Source: Elymus sibiricus
Taxonomy: Eukaryota > Streptophyta > Magnoliopsida > Poales > Poaceae
NCBI GenBank assembly: GCA_039707655.1
Contig: CM077663.1
Coordinates: 433,459,830 to 433,523,829 of the forward strand
Direction of reading: 5' to 3'
DNA: 64,000 nt
Positions 36,750-49,156 of this stretch are shown in pieces. The number at the start of each line of letters is the position of its first letter. The first letter of the stretch is position 1. The position numbers and the translations under genes are program-made. The notes beneath the pieces were generated by a model, which had not been told where the DNA came from, did not search any database, and worked only from the letters and a program-made list of their open reading frames with translations.

Positions 36750-39700
36750 GTGCTATGCGTAGATGCAGGTTGCGATCTAGAATACATAGAGATGTATGGG
36801 TGTTGCACAATATAACTAGGTAGTAGATGAGATCTATTGCTGAAAATTATTTGTGCGGGTAGCAGATGAAGTCTGTTACCCGATGTTTCTTGTTGCTTCC
36901 CTGGAATTTGCATATTTCTGATCTTGATAAAAGTATGGTGGAGTTTCAATGTTCTGGCAATCCGCGATCCTGATTGATCAACGAAGTGCTAACAGTTCAT
37001 TGAATTCCACCGTAGTTAAAAAGAAAGATGAAATTTTGCAGACGAAAGGGCAATGCAGATGTGATCTGCACGGGGGTCACGCGTATGACGAAGTTTAGTA
37101 TGGGGCTCGAGATTTTATTATCTCGTGTTTCATACACCCTGGAATGTTAATCTAGCGACTTGGATTATCATGCTTGATGATGGACGTTGGTAGCTTCGGT
37201 TTGTTTTGAAACCTTAGAAGCCACGTAAAATAAAATTTTGCATGAACCGATTAGAGGCGTCTAACTTGGTTTTGCAGGATGGTTTGCATGTGCATATGAT
37301 GTGGTATAGCAGTACTCATAATAATTTGATTATGTATGAGATGACTATATGATGTAAATTGATTAACATGACCTGCGTGTCATGATTCGGCATGATGGCT
37401 GGAGCCATATGATTGCACTTTAATGACCTGCGTGTCAACCTTATGTAATGCACTTATTTTATTAGCTATAGAGATAGCAATATTATCTGGTGCATCGACA
37501 AGGTGGTGGCAATCTTCGCGAAGGTGAACACCGACGCGAATGCCAAAGACGAAGAAATGAAAGACTTCTCCGTCAGAAAGGGCTATACCATATCTTGCTA
37601 TTTTGAATTGCCTGAGATGTTTATCCCTTATGATGCACCCTTCTTGATTGCGCGGTAGTCGCATTTTATTAGGGTGATCTCTCACAAAAATATCAAGTAG
37701 TTAGTGTTCTCCCAAGTGTAGCACCGTCACGGCACCTATCTCTTCGGGGTATCACATGGTTACATGGGTACGAACGATTAGAGAAGTGTGAGGCGGGTGA
37801 GTTGAGACCTCGCAGCGAGATCACTTGGTTGTCTTGACGTTCAGGCATGAAAGTCATGAGCTCGGAACACACGCATCGAAAGATGAACAAGAGTCACATA
37901 GAGATGTGATTGGCAAGTTGGCCTACCAATTGAAATTCTCGTCACTTGAGATGGTTACATCCTTGACGCTGAATTGAAAGTTGGATCTTGAATCACTCAC
38001 AATCAATTATGAGAGATATTGATTTGAGTGGGAGCGCACTGTAGAATTGAATTCTTTAATTCTCAGTGCAATTAATCTTGAACACTGTCTAAGTGTGTTT
38101 TGCATAATAGTTGTAGAATAATGGCTCGCGTTTCCACCTTCCCTATTAAAATTGAATAGCTGTTAAATATCTGGTTAAAACTTTACGGTTGGTAACGTAA
38201 TGTGAGGATTGTCCTCTAGAGTGCCGAGAAGGATTTTGTCCTATCGCATACTTTCGGTATTCTCCCGCTAATGCTATGGATCATGTGACTCTCGTCCTTC
38301 GATCCAATAGCTAGAATTCCTTTTCAGTCAAAGTGCAATGTGTTTGCTTCCATGAGACCCGAACTTCGAAAGTTTGGATAGTTATGTGATATTCATGGAA
38401 TCTGAAAATCATTTTCAGAGACAGACAAATGCTAAAAGATATAAGATATCCAAAGCAATGTTTGTTTGCAAACTATTAGTAAAAGTGTTTACTGGGCATT
38501 TGACTGATAAGAGAGGGATCCAGAAGAACGCCTGTCATATGATGATGGTGAATAAAACAACAACTTAAAGAGAAAGGAAGTATCCGAAGGGTGTTAGTGA
38601 AACTTTCACGCCTAGGAAATCCGGGGCTAACGCCACTCTTAAGTTGGGTGCTTCTTCTGAGAGTAGGAGAAATACTAAAAGTTAAACTGTTAGAAGTATA
38701 ATGGCAAATAAGAAAGAAGACTGGAATATCCAGCCCATGTATGAATGTCATACAAGTTTTTGATGTATAGAAGGCTGGTCAAAGATATAGTTCTTGGGAA
38801 TTATGGTTAAACATGTTAATCACTAATTCTTGGGTATTGTGAGTTGATCACAAAGATACCCGCTTGATTGCATTCTGTTGCAACTCGATGTAAGAACTAC
38901 TATGGCCTGAAAGACTAGCCAGGAATGAGGTTAAGATACACATAGGGAACATAGTAAAAGTTACTATGCCTTCCATCGGTGTATTCCCTATGTATTTACT
39001 TTCATAATTCATTTTAGAGTTTCACACTCTAGCCCTTTGCATAAGGTATCTTGCAAGAAGGTTGTTCATAAGAGAACTTTTGATGTTCGGTGTTATGAAT
39101 AACATAAGGGCCATACTTTCATTATGAATGAGACGTATGTTATGAATATTGATATTAATACATTGCCTCTGTATTTACTTTCATAATTCATTTTAGAGTT
39201 TCACACTCTAGCCCTTTGCATAAGGTATCTTGCAAGAAGGTTGTTCATAAGAGAACTTTTGATGTTCGGTGTTATGAATAACATAAGGGCCATACTTTCA
39301 TTATGAATGAGACGTATGTTATGAATATTGATATTAATACATTGCCTCTGTATTTACTTTCATAATTCATTTAGAGTTTCATACACTCTAGCCCTTTGCA
39401 TAAGGTATTTTGCAAAAAGGTTATTCATAAGAGAACTTTTGATGTTCGGTGTTATGAAAAACATGAAGGGTCATGCTTCCATACAGGATGGGATGTATGC
39501 TATGAATATTGATGGTAATATGATACATCCATAACACTGACGCTAAATGTCGCAAGACTAAAAGAATACCACACAAGTGTGGCACTGCATTTGGTCACAT
39601 TGGAGAAACCCGCATGGAAAAATTCCATTATGATGGATTTTGAAGTCATTTGATTTTGAATCATCTGACACTTGCAACTTTCCTCTGAAAAGTGAAGTGA

Positions 39701-42215
39701 CTGATATACCGTTCACAGGCCATAAGGAACGAGCATAGAACATATTGGTGATCATACATTATGATGTGTGTAGTCCAATAAATGTTGTTGCAAGTAGTGG
39801 ATTTATCTATCTTCAGAAATGACTCAAGTAGATATATGGATATTTACTTGATGAGACGTGAGTCTGGATCTTTTGAAATCATTCGAAAGGTTTTCAAAAT
39901 GAAGTAGAAGTTATTGTAACAAGAAAATTATGTTTCTACAATTCGATTGCAGAAAATAATATTTGAGTTACAAGTTTAGCGAATGTCTGATGAGTTATGA
40001 AAGGGGTTTCATAACTTGCACCTCCCGGAACACCACTGCAAGTGGAGAGTCCGTGATGATGTAATCGAACCATTTATGACATGGTAAGATCAAAGATGAC
40101 ATGAATAGATTTGCCATTACCCCTTTTATAGAGTGATGCTTTAGAGACTGCGGCTTTTACACTGAAAAGAGCTCCATCAGGTCTGTTGAAATAACGCCAT
40201 GGTGTGGTACGCCCAACCATGTTATATCTTTTCTTAACATTTGGAATATGGGGCTTGTGTAAAAGGTTACAAACCTATTCCAAATCAGACAAGTGCTACT
40301 TTGTAAGGTTATCCCAAGTCATTGGGTATTCCCCCACCACTATACCGAGGCAAAGGGTTTTTGCCGCAAAACGGTATGCTTTTAAAGAGAACAGTTCTTA
40401 CAAAAGGTGAGTGGGAGGACAGTGCAACTCGACGAGATAACCAGTATCTTCGTCATCAGGTCAAAGGAAAGGAACCTTGGAAGTGATTCCGGAGTTTCCT
40501 ACTGCGACTGATACGGAAGCCTCTACATGAGATGTACGGACTTCGGTCGAACTTGCAGCTGAACCGCGTAGGAAAAACTCGTGCAAACCTCTCAGGTGCG
40601 CATACGAGATATTGTTGTTAGACAACAGTATACCTACGATACACAAGGAAGCGTTGATGGGCCCTGACTCCGGAATTGGCTAAATGCCAATACAATCCGA
40701 GATAGTTTCCATATAAGTGATTCGAGATTAAAATCTTGATACACCTTTCAGAAGACATCGAGTCTAACGAATATTTATGGAACTAAAAACTGATACGGAT
40801 AAAAATGTTTTATCCATAAAGCTCGACTTGTTGCAATAACAAGTTCAAGGAGTTGACTACGATAAGATTGTCTCACCGTAGCGATGCTTAAAGTCGGTTC
40901 GGGTTGAACTAGCAATTAATACATATTTCAATCATGAGATATGAAACATGGATGACGAAAGGATTTCCATCTGATGGAAATGAAACCTAGGACTTGTATG
41001 TGATACAGTCCAAAGTAATTTGTCGATCCAGAGGATGCTAGTAAGTATGCAAACTTCAGAGTTCCAGCGATGGACAGAAGAGAGCAAATATGGAGTTGGA
41101 ATCTTCGTGTTTTGATGAAATGGTCAAAGGGGTTTGACTTCATCAATGGGTAACGAAGATGCTTGTAATTCAAGAAATTAAGTGGGAGCATAATAATATT
41201 TCTATAAACCTTGTGTACTTAACACATTGTTAATTGGAAATAAATTTCTTGACACGAATTAGGACTTCATTTGAAAATAGTTTTCCGATGAAGTGCTTAG
41301 GCTAAATAGCCTCAATATTAGGCATGATAATCTATGGAGATAGATTTACCTAATGGGGCTAAGCAATGAATACATATTGACAAGATGCTAAAACCTTTTA
41401 ACATTTAAAACGCCAAGGAGTGATTCTTGCCGAAGTCACATGGAAAGAGTTTTTGCAAAACTCGGTGTCTTAAAACACTGATGAGCAAAATACATGATGG
41501 AGATTCCACACACTCTTGTGTTTGGATTAATCATGTATTCCATGGTATGTAAAAGCAACCAGATATGTCCAATACTCCAAAGTTGTTGCGAGTATAGATA
41601 CCAAAGTGATCAAAAGTACTGATCATAGGACAACAGTGAAAGATGTCATTGAGTACTAGAGTAGTAGTAATGACATGTTTTCTCGCAAGCAGAGATTATG
41701 AAGTGCTCGTTGTAAGTAATTACATCGATACAGTCTTCATCAATGCTCCATGCGATTTTTGATTTAAATTAAGGGTTTTGTGTAAAACACAATATGGTGG
41801 CACGGTAGTTGGAAATTGTTCCAAACAAGATACTGTGGCGAATTCTATAACAAAGGCTAAGTATGTTGACGCTTGAGAAGCGACAAAGAAGTTGTTGAAT
41901 CATATAGTTCATTCATGAACTTAGTATGGTTCCAAGATGGCTTTGGTCTATGGGACACTATTGCAGATAGTTGCTCCATAGCTCAGTCTGAGGAATCAGG
42001 TTTCGACCAATGATTCACACATATGCAAAGCCAAGTCCACACAAAATATGAATTTTGTGAAAGCGTGAAAACGCGAGGATATGCAAAGTTACACACGGAG
42101 CTGAAGTCGTCAGATCCGTTGGATATCAGGCTATACCACATGCGAAGCATATTTTACACCAGTATGCCATAGGTGTAAAGTGCATTAGCATTGACTAGAT
42201 TATTGACTCTAGTGC
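36750..42215 (+). pseudogene. Decayed copia internal region (gag-pol relics)
   Basis: Copia remnants are recognisable by alignment by eye with the Angela-like element, in the same order. A gag-start-like ATGGCTCGCG is near 38121, a weak integrase zinc-domain echo (GTGGCACTGCATTTGGTCACAT) near 39581, RT-like sequence (AAAGCTCGACTTGTTGCA, GGAGTTGACTACGATAAGA) near 40820-40870, and RNase H-like sequence near 41740-41860. Stops and indels occur every few tens of codons; the longest ORF is under 95 codons. This decay is far greater than the LTR divergence, so it predates this insertion. No protein is predicted. Confidence 0.8.
38991..39535 (+). repeat. 179-bp tandem triplication inside the second copia element
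   Basis: Units start at 38991, 39170 and 39349 (TGTATTTACTTTCATAATTC). The first two are almost identical; the third has many substitutions and small indels, so the newest duplication is of units 1 and 2. Confidence 0.9.
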
Positions 42216-42226
42216 AAGTGGGAGTC
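42216..42226 (+). promoter_or_regulatory. Polypurine tract of the second copia element
   Basis: AAGTGGGAGTC directly precedes the 3' LTR at 42227. Confidence 0.75.
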
Positions 42227-44248
42227 TGTAGGAGATATGCCCTAGAGGCAATAATAAATGTTATTGATTATCTCCCTGTTCATAATTAGGTTTATGTTCC
42301 ATGCTATAACTGCAATGATTCTCGAGTCTGCAAATAAAACGAGGCTTGGAGGGAAACTCATGTGCACGTGTGGGATAATAAACAGTAAAAAGTATTCCTA
42401 GTCAAGCCTCTATGACTGGCTCAAGTATTGCATGATGATCCTGTTTTCCTGATCATGGGCATGACTATGCCGGCAATTTTGAGGGCACAATTGTTGGTAG
42501 AACACTTGTGTTGAATCGACCCAAATTGATGTTATTCTATGAGATACATTCGTCATAAGTTAATGGTTAATAACACAGGAAGTTAATGTTTGCATAATTC
42601 CTTAGACCATGAGAGTATCGAGTTTCTTCATGCTTGCTTCATGAACTTTGGGGTTTGTTAAACGTCATCCGTAAATGGGTGGCTATTACGGCGGCTTACG
42701 GGTTCATGGAAAAGTATGTCAAGTAACTTGATAGCTCAAGATTGGGATTTGCTCCTCCGACGATGGAGAGATATCTCTGGGCCCTCTCGGTGTTACGGTA
42801 TCCATCATCGTCTGGCCAGACACAAGGTGATTTGATCACAGGGATGCCGGAACACGGGAACGAGAAAAGAGAACAATACCGGCAACGAGGTAACTGGCAT
42901 TGTGGACAAGTGTTGATCCACGAGGATGCCGATGTTTCTCACCTCGGGTATTTGTAACATATCGCGAAGCAACAGGAATAGCACACGGCAACTGGAGGTT
43001 CACTCGAATATTCATTCGTGTGGGTATAGGGGTCAATATGGGTGTCCACGGCTCCGATGTTGATCATTGATCGGAAGGGGTTCCGGGTCATGTCTATGCT
43101 TCACCGAACCTATAGGGTCACACGCTTAAGGGTCATCTATCTGCTGAATACTAGACAGGGAGTCTGAGAGAAAAACACCGAAAAAGTTTCGGACGCCGGA
43201 AAAGTTTCGGACAGCGGAAAAGTTCCGCAGAGAGAGGTCACCGGATGAGTTTCGGTGAAACTGGAAAAGTTGTTTCAGGGGATGCCATAAAGTCAAATTG
43301 GTCTTGGCACATGCCTGATAATTCTTGGAGGGTGCCAGAATCGTTCTGGAAACTTTTTGGAATTTTCTGGAATGAAAACCGGAAATGTTCCGGAGTTGCC
43401 GAAACCGCTTCAGATGCTTTTCGCAGATGAAATCACTAAACCGGAATTGTTCCGGCTCGCGTTGAAAATTATTTTGGTGGGTACTAGAATTGTTCTAAGC
43501 CCACATGAATATTTTCAGTTCGATCAGACGCTGAAAAATGTCGTCGTGAATAGTGAAAGCACTTTTTGGATATTTTTGAGAAAGGCATATTCCTTTTGAG
43601 AAAGGGATATTCCAAAGGCATATTCCCTTTGAGAAAGGGATATTCCCCCTTGGTTTTCCTATAAATAGGAGGTGAGTGGGCTGCCATCTCACACACTCTT
43701 GCTCTCATACACAAGCCATGCATGATCTGGCATTCTTCTCTCCCTCCCAGCGAAATAGTTTCGTAGAGCCGAAAGGCTGTCTGGGTTCCGGCAGGAACTA
43801 GTTCTGGACGGCGAAGCCCTGCTGGATAGATGACACCGTATGTGTGCAACTCTGTAGAGAGATCGTAGTTTCGGTCTTAGTTCGAGAGTGCCTCCCGAAG
43901 GGCTGTCCGTGTGACCGTCCGAGTTTTGGAAGTCCTCCCGAAGGGCTGTCCGAGTGACAGTCCGAGTTTCGGAGGTCCTCCCGAAGGGCTGTCCGCGACA
44001 CCGTCTGGGGGACTGTGCGACCGCCTCCCGGAGGGCTGTCCGCGGGGCAGATGAGGGTATACATCCTCGCGGTTGGGAGGTTGTAAAATCCTAGCTGCGG
44101 GGATCTGCACCGCCGATCGTCATCGACTCTACTTCCGCTGCGCTACGAGTCGGTAACGAAATTATCAAACCTTGTATGCAGTCTCCATAGTGGTCCTGGG
44201 CTGGTGCGTAGGTCGGAAATTTTTTGTTTTCTGCTGCGTTCCCCAATA
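42227..44248 (+). repeat. 3' LTR of the second copia element
   Basis: 2022 bp, same length as the 5' LTR and about three differences. Includes TATA at about 43659-43668. Confidence 0.95.
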
Positions 44249-44253
44249 CCTTG

Positions 44254-45675
44254 TGTGTATCAAACATCGCAATGTAACTGGGTGACTATAAAGATGCTCT
44301 ACAGGTATCTCCGATGGTGTCTGTTGAGTTGGCATGGATCAAGACTGGGATTTGTTACTCCGTGTGACGGAGAGGTATCTCAGGGCCCACTCGGTAATAC
44401 AACATCAGAACAAGCCTTGCAAGCAATGTGACTAAAGTGTTAGCCACGAGATCTTGTATTACAGAACGAGTAAAGAGACTTGCCAGTAACGAGATTGAAC
44501 TAGGTATAGAGATACCGACGATCGAATCTCGGGCAAGTAACATACCGAAGGACAAAGGGAACAGCATACGGGATTAATTGAATCCTTGACATAGAGGTTC
44601 AACCGATATAGATCTTCGTAGAATATGTAGGAACCAATATGGGCATCCAGGTCCCGCTATTGGTTATTGGCCGTAGAGGTGTCTCGGTCATGTCTACATA
44701 GTTCTCGAACCCGCAGGGTCTGCACACTTAAGGTTCGGTGATGTTTCGGTAGAATTGAGTTATGCATGTTGGTGACCGAAGGTTGTTCGGAGTCCCGGAT
44801 GAGATCCCGGACATCACGAGGAGCTCCGGAATGGTTCGGAGGTAAAGATTGATATATAGGAAGTCCCGTTTTGGCCACCGGAAAAGTTTCGGGTATTTCC
44901 GGTAGTGTACCGGGAGTGCCGGAGGGCCATCGGGAGGGGCCACCCACGCCGGGAGGCCACATGGGCCTAAGGGGGGTTGCACCAGCCCTTAGTGGGCTGG
45001 GAAAACCAGCCCTATAAGGCCCATGCGGCTAGGAAAGAGTGGGAAAGGAAAAACCCCAAGTAAAGGGAAGGAAAAACCAAATATGGAAGGTGTCCTATTT
45101 GGAGAAGGATTGGAGGTGGAGGAGTCCACCTCCTGTGGTTCGGCCGACCCTAAGGGGGAAACCCTAGGGCGCCAGCCCCCTCCCCCTCCCTCCTATATAT
45201 ACTTGAGGGGAGAGAGGGCCAAACACCCTAAGCCACGGTGCAGCCCTCTCTCCCCCTGTCTATACAGTTTCCTCTAGTCTAGTTTTTGACGGTGCTTAGG
45301 CGAAGCCCTGTCGGAATAGCTCCACCACCACCACCACCACGCCGTTGTGCTGGCGGAGAACTCATCTACCTCTCCGCTCTCTCTTGCTGGATCAAGAAGG
45401 CGGAGATCGTCATCAAGCTGTACGTGTGATGAACGCGGAGGTGCCGTCCGTTCGGTGCTAGATCGGGACGGATCGTGATTGGATCGCGGGACGCTCGGTG
45501 ATTTGGATCATGAAGACGTTCGACTACATCAACCGCGTTACTTAAACGCTTGCTGCTTAGCGATCTACAAGGGTATGTAGATTCACTCTCCCTCTCGTAG
45601 ATGCTCATCACCATGGATAGATCTTGCGTGTGCGTATGAATTTTTTTTTTGTTTCCCATGCTATGTTACCCAACA
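44254..45675 (+). repeat. 3' LTR of the Angela-like element, last 1422 bp
   Basis: Continues the LTR broken at 34712. Ends CAACA at 45675, followed by the target duplication GAACA (45676-45680). Confidence 0.95.
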
Positions 45676-45680
45676 GAACA

Positions 45681-46772
45681 CCCCCGTTCGAGCTTCTTCT
45701 ATTGCAATAAGTATTTTGTCTGTCGCTTCTTTAAGACTTGCCTTCACCACAACCAGCCCTGTCTCTGGGTCCAACTTCCCCCCATGCGCATAAAACCATG
45801 TCCTGCACCTGGGGGGCCATGTCAATGTAACTGGAGTGACCCCTGCACTAATCATCTCTTGCTCAGATTGATCCCACTTAGGCAGGGCCACCTGGTAGCC
45901 ACCTGGCCCCAGAGTATGGTGCCACTTCTTTTTCGCAGCATTAATCTTGTTTTTTCTCGACCGTTACTTAGCTTCTTCCGATTCCTTGAACTTCACGAAA
46001 GCGTCCCAGTGATCTTTTGCCTTCACCAGTGCTCCCTTGAATTCTGGAATCTTCTTTTTTGATTTGACGTACCCAGTCCATGTATTTTTCTTGAAGGTGT
46101 TGAATGCGATCGCCATCTTTTTAAGAGCATAGTTTCTGACTTTCTTCAGATCTGCATCTGTCAAATTATCTGTTAGGGTGAAATGCCGCATGAGCGAATC
46201 CCAAAGCACATCTTTTGCTCTTTCGTCGACAAAAGTAACTCCTGCTCGATCTCCCTTTGCTGGCTTTCTCCATTTTTGAACGGAGATCGGGATTTGGTCC
46301 TTGACAATAACTCCGCATTGATTCTTGAACTTGGTCGCATTTTTTCTAGGTTCAAGCAGTTCGCCATTTGATGTTTTGATGGAATCGATGTTGAACTTTA
46401 TGCCAGGATCCAACTTTCTGGCCGGGCCTCGAACTACCCTGTCGCTTGTAGAAGATTTGCTCGATCCGGAGGCCTAAAAGAAGAAAGATCGATTCGTTAA
46501 TACATACAAATCAATTAAGACATGTAATGATCACCGGATGGCTTATATAATAAATATACCTCGCCGGTCTTTGTTATTTGAAGAACATTTTCTTCGTCAA
46601 CATCATTGTCGTCGCCTTCATCTATTCGTTCGTCTTCATCAAATATCATACAACCCTCACCGGAATTGTTCAGATATTGCGAGCCGTCATCATCTTCAGG
46701 TTCATGCTCTGGGCTCGGGGAGCGTATGATGTCGAACAGAGCCTCTTCTCCTTCTCTGCCAGTATTGTCCAT
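45681..46772 (-). pseudogene. CACTA gene, 5' part (upstream half of the Ulp1-containing gene)
   Basis: Minus strand, 5' to 3': an acidic first exon from an ATG at 46772 (MDNTGREGEEALFDII, then Asp/Glu-rich to about 46560), then an exon reading LDPGIKFNIDSIKTSNGE, KDVLWDSLMRHFTLTD and WTGYVKSKKKIPEFKG, ending near 45965, then ATDKILIAIEEARTGVF up to the copia junction. This plant-transposase-like module is typical of the second CACTA gene. Removing the copia element and one TSD copy rejoins the frame exactly with 27231 downward. A stop or intron border near 45962 was not resolved. The real extent therefore spans 46772 to 24398 with the copia element inside. Confidence 0.72.
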
Positions 46773-47049
46773 ATATTTTATTTAACTAATCCAGAAGAAA
46801 GATAAAACAATTTAGTATTCAAATTAGAATGCATGCAATCAATAAGGAAAAACTGAATCATAGTACATAATATGCATCTCGAATAATTCATATAATATGC
46901 ATCATCGAATATAATCTCGAATAAATCGTCTCGAATATTATCGAATATAATCTCGAATACATCTCGAGTATTATCACTAATACATCTCAAATATTATCAT
47001 ATATATAACATCACTATAGCTAATACAGATCGAATATTATTGAAGAATC

Positions 47050-47457
47050 TAGTTCACTCGCGGTTCCTGAGGCGCGGGCGGTGGACACCCAAAGAGAAGG
47101 AACCATCACAGGATCATAGCTCGGGTGAGATCCCTGAAGAACCTGCCAGGTATTGGAGAACCTGACGTCCAACGCATCCATGTAGCGACGGACGTGCTCG
47201 TCCTCCTCCCTGACACGGCGACGTACCACCTCCGGCGGGGCCGGCTGCATCCGCACCGAAAGTGGCCCACGCGAACGCCACCAAAGAAGCTCCGGGTCGA
47301 CGACGGGACCCGGAGCCGGGTTCCTCACCAAGCTGCGCGCCCCTGAAGATAGCACCTCCCAGTGCCAGCCCGGCGGAGCCCAGTCCCGAACGTTGCCCCT
47401 CTGAAGCAGGACGTCGTCGCGAACGAGTAGACGACGAGGATGCGGGCCGGGCATCGT
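47050..47457 (-). CDS. Small CACTA-associated ORF, function unknown
   Basis: Minus-strand ORF of about 135 codons from MPGPHPRRLLVRDDVLLQ to TARASGTASELD and a short tail to 47020. It is rich in Arg and Pro/Trp and has no enzymatic motif I know. Similar sequences are frequent in Triticeae CACTA copies. It lies between the transposase gene and the Ulp1-containing gene, on the same strand, and might be a leading exon of the latter rather than a separate gene. Confidence 0.4.
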
Positions 47458-47469
47458 TGACTCCAAGAA

Positions 47470-48150
47470 GAAATTCTTATGAAAAAAATTTCCTATATAT
47501 GCAATGTCATTTTATTAGGAAATTTTGAGCAAAATATCCTCTTTTCAATTATAATGTCCCATTCCTAGGTTATAACTACCCTAATAATATTCCTTTCTCA
47601 AAAAATTCCGAAACTTTTCCCGCTTATATATAGTCCTTCTAACAAATATATATGGTCAAATTTTTCCTATGCAACTTTTTTATATGCAAATTTTTTCTAT
47701 ACTATGATATACAACATTATATAAAATTAAAAAACAGAAAAAGAAACACTAATTAAGCATACTTCTATACATCCATTAAAAAACAGAAAAACAACATTAT
47801 ATGAAAAAATTTCTATACTAATTAAACACTAATTATATCCATCTAACATGCATTCATAAATATATATATACTAGTGAAAAAAATAATCATCTAAAATATC
47901 TAAACTAATTAATTTCTATACATACATATATACTAATATACTAATTAATTCCTCAAATGTCAAAATTCCTCAACTTTTTTCAATACATACATATATACTA
48001 ATATACCAACATGTATAGTGAAAAAATTTCTATAGATACATATATACTAAATAATCATCTAAAACAACTAAAACATCTAAATAAAAAATCAAAAACATTC
48101 ATGCATACATGTATAAAAAAAACTAGTGAAAAAAAAATCGCCGGAGGGGG
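47470..48150. other. AT-rich spacer inside the CACTA element
   Basis: Dominated by ATATATA, CTAATTAA and AAAAACA words. No coding potential. Confidence 0.6.
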
Positions 48151-48154
48151 CGGC

Positions 48155-48420
48155 CGCGCGAGCTCACAGCGGACGGACGGCGGCGTCGAGGTGCGGCAAG
48201 GGCGCGGACGGACGGACGGCGATGTCGAGGGGCAGGGGCGCGGACGGACGGCGACGGCGATGGCGCGAGGTGCAGGGGCGCGGCGGCCACGACGTCGAGG
48301 TGCGGCAGAGGCGCGGACGGACGGCGGCGTCGAGGGGCAGGGGCGCGGACGGACGGACCGCGACGTCAAGGGGCAGGGGCGCGCGGACGGACGGTGATGG
48401 CGAGCTTCGGCAGCCTGGCG
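48155..48420 (+). repeat. GC-rich minisatellite GGGGCGCGGACGGACGG
   Basis: Irregular repeats of GCGCGGACGGACGGCG and GTCGAGGGGCAGGGGCGCGG, open in several frames on both strands. The ORFs here are repeat artefacts. Confidence 0.75.
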
Positions 48421-48483
48421 GCGTGGTGGTTCGGCATCGTCAAGAAGATTTGGAGAAAAATTCGTAAGTGCTGCTTATATAGG

Positions 48484-48660
48484 AGGCACCTTTAGTCGCG
48501 GTTGGAGCCACCAACCGCGACTTAGGGTATTTTTCGCCGGGCGAAGCGGCGGGAAGCGCAGACCTTTAGTCGCGGCTGGTGGCACCAACCGCGACTAAAG
48601 GTTACCTTTAGTCGCGGTTGCAGCCACCAACCGCGACTAAAGGTCTCGTGCTGCCACAGC
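48484..48660. repeat. Internal cluster of CACTA-type inverted repeats with TCGCGG core
   Basis: Three palindromic pairs CCTTTAGTCGCGGTTGG...CCAACCGCGACTAAAGG. They look like CACTA subterminal repeats but carry CGCGG where both ends of this element carry CCCGG, and lie ~6 kb from the nearest end. Confidence 0.8.
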
Positions 48661-49156
48661 CGCGGTGCAGAAAGTTTAGTCCCACCTCGCCCAGCGAAGG
48701 GCAGCCGCACTGGTTTATAAGCCCCGCTGCGGCTGCTCCCTCGAGCTCCTCTCTAAGCAGGCCTGTGTGGGCCTATCGAACCTGTGCTGCCTTGTTGGGC
48801 CTACTGGGCCTTGTGAGCCTGCGGTTGGGGCCCAGTAGGCGGGTTTTTTTTTTTACTTTTCAGTTTTTTTAATTTCTGTTTTATTTATTTTCTTTTGTTT
48901 CTGAGTTTTTTTTGCTTTATTTAGAGTTAATGAGTGAATCTTTTTGCGTTAGGTCAAAAAAATTATAAACTTTCTGTTAGTGACAGTAGTTTTCAAATTT
49001 GAATAGTTTAAATTCGAATTATTGGAAATTTGTGTACATCACTAATTTGTGAATAACTTTACTTTAAAAATAGATTTTGCAGTGATTCTTTTTTCTGCTG
49101 TTTAATATTAGCGTGTTTTATCATTATATTCAATTTGGTAATTCTTAGGTTATTTA
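48661..49156. other. CACTA spacer
   Basis: GC-rich then T-rich non-coding DNA; a TAAGCCCCGCTGCGG segment and GGGCC words near 48720-48840. Nothing else recognised. Confidence 0.4.

Larger units (their letters stand above)
34713..44248 (+). mobile_element. Second copia element, young but coding-dead
   Basis: 9536 bp with LTRs 34713-36734 and 42227-44248, both 2022 bp, starting TGTAGGAGATATGCCC. CCTTG flanks it at 34708-34712 and 44249-44253. I count about three LTR differences (near 35771, 36409 and 36658 in the 5' copy), ~0.15%, so insertion is very recent (tens of thousands of years at 1.3e-8). Primer-binding site and polypurine tract are intact, but the internal region has only decayed copia sequence with no long ORF. 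It therefore probably moved with proteins of another element. Confidence 0.93.
27232..45675 (+). mobile_element. Copia LTR retrotransposon, Angela/WIS/BARE-like
   Basis: LTRs start TGTTGGAAATATGCCC and end CAACA; the 5' LTR is 27232-29037. The 3' LTR is split by another element into 34329-34712 and 44254-45675, which add to the same 1806 bp. GAACA at 27227-27231 and 45676-45680 is the target duplication. A primer-binding site, gag, protease, integrase, RT and RNase H follow in copia order. Native length is ~8.9 kb. LTRs differ at about 30 positions by my count (~1.7%), which at 1.3e-8 per site per year would be roughly 0.6 million years. Two in-frame stops, a frameshift and a third stop disable pol. 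Confidence 0.95.

Noticed and set aside
35228..36949. ORFs of 60-120 codons in the copia LTRs
   Set aside because: The same ORFs recur in the other LTR copy and have no domain; they are LTR sequence.
42742..45659. Independent small genes repeated from 28-36 kb
   Set aside because: These are the second copies of the two LTRs.
48011..48467. Arg/Gly-rich ORFs at 48 kb
   Set aside because: Produced by a GC-rich minisatellite open in several frames.
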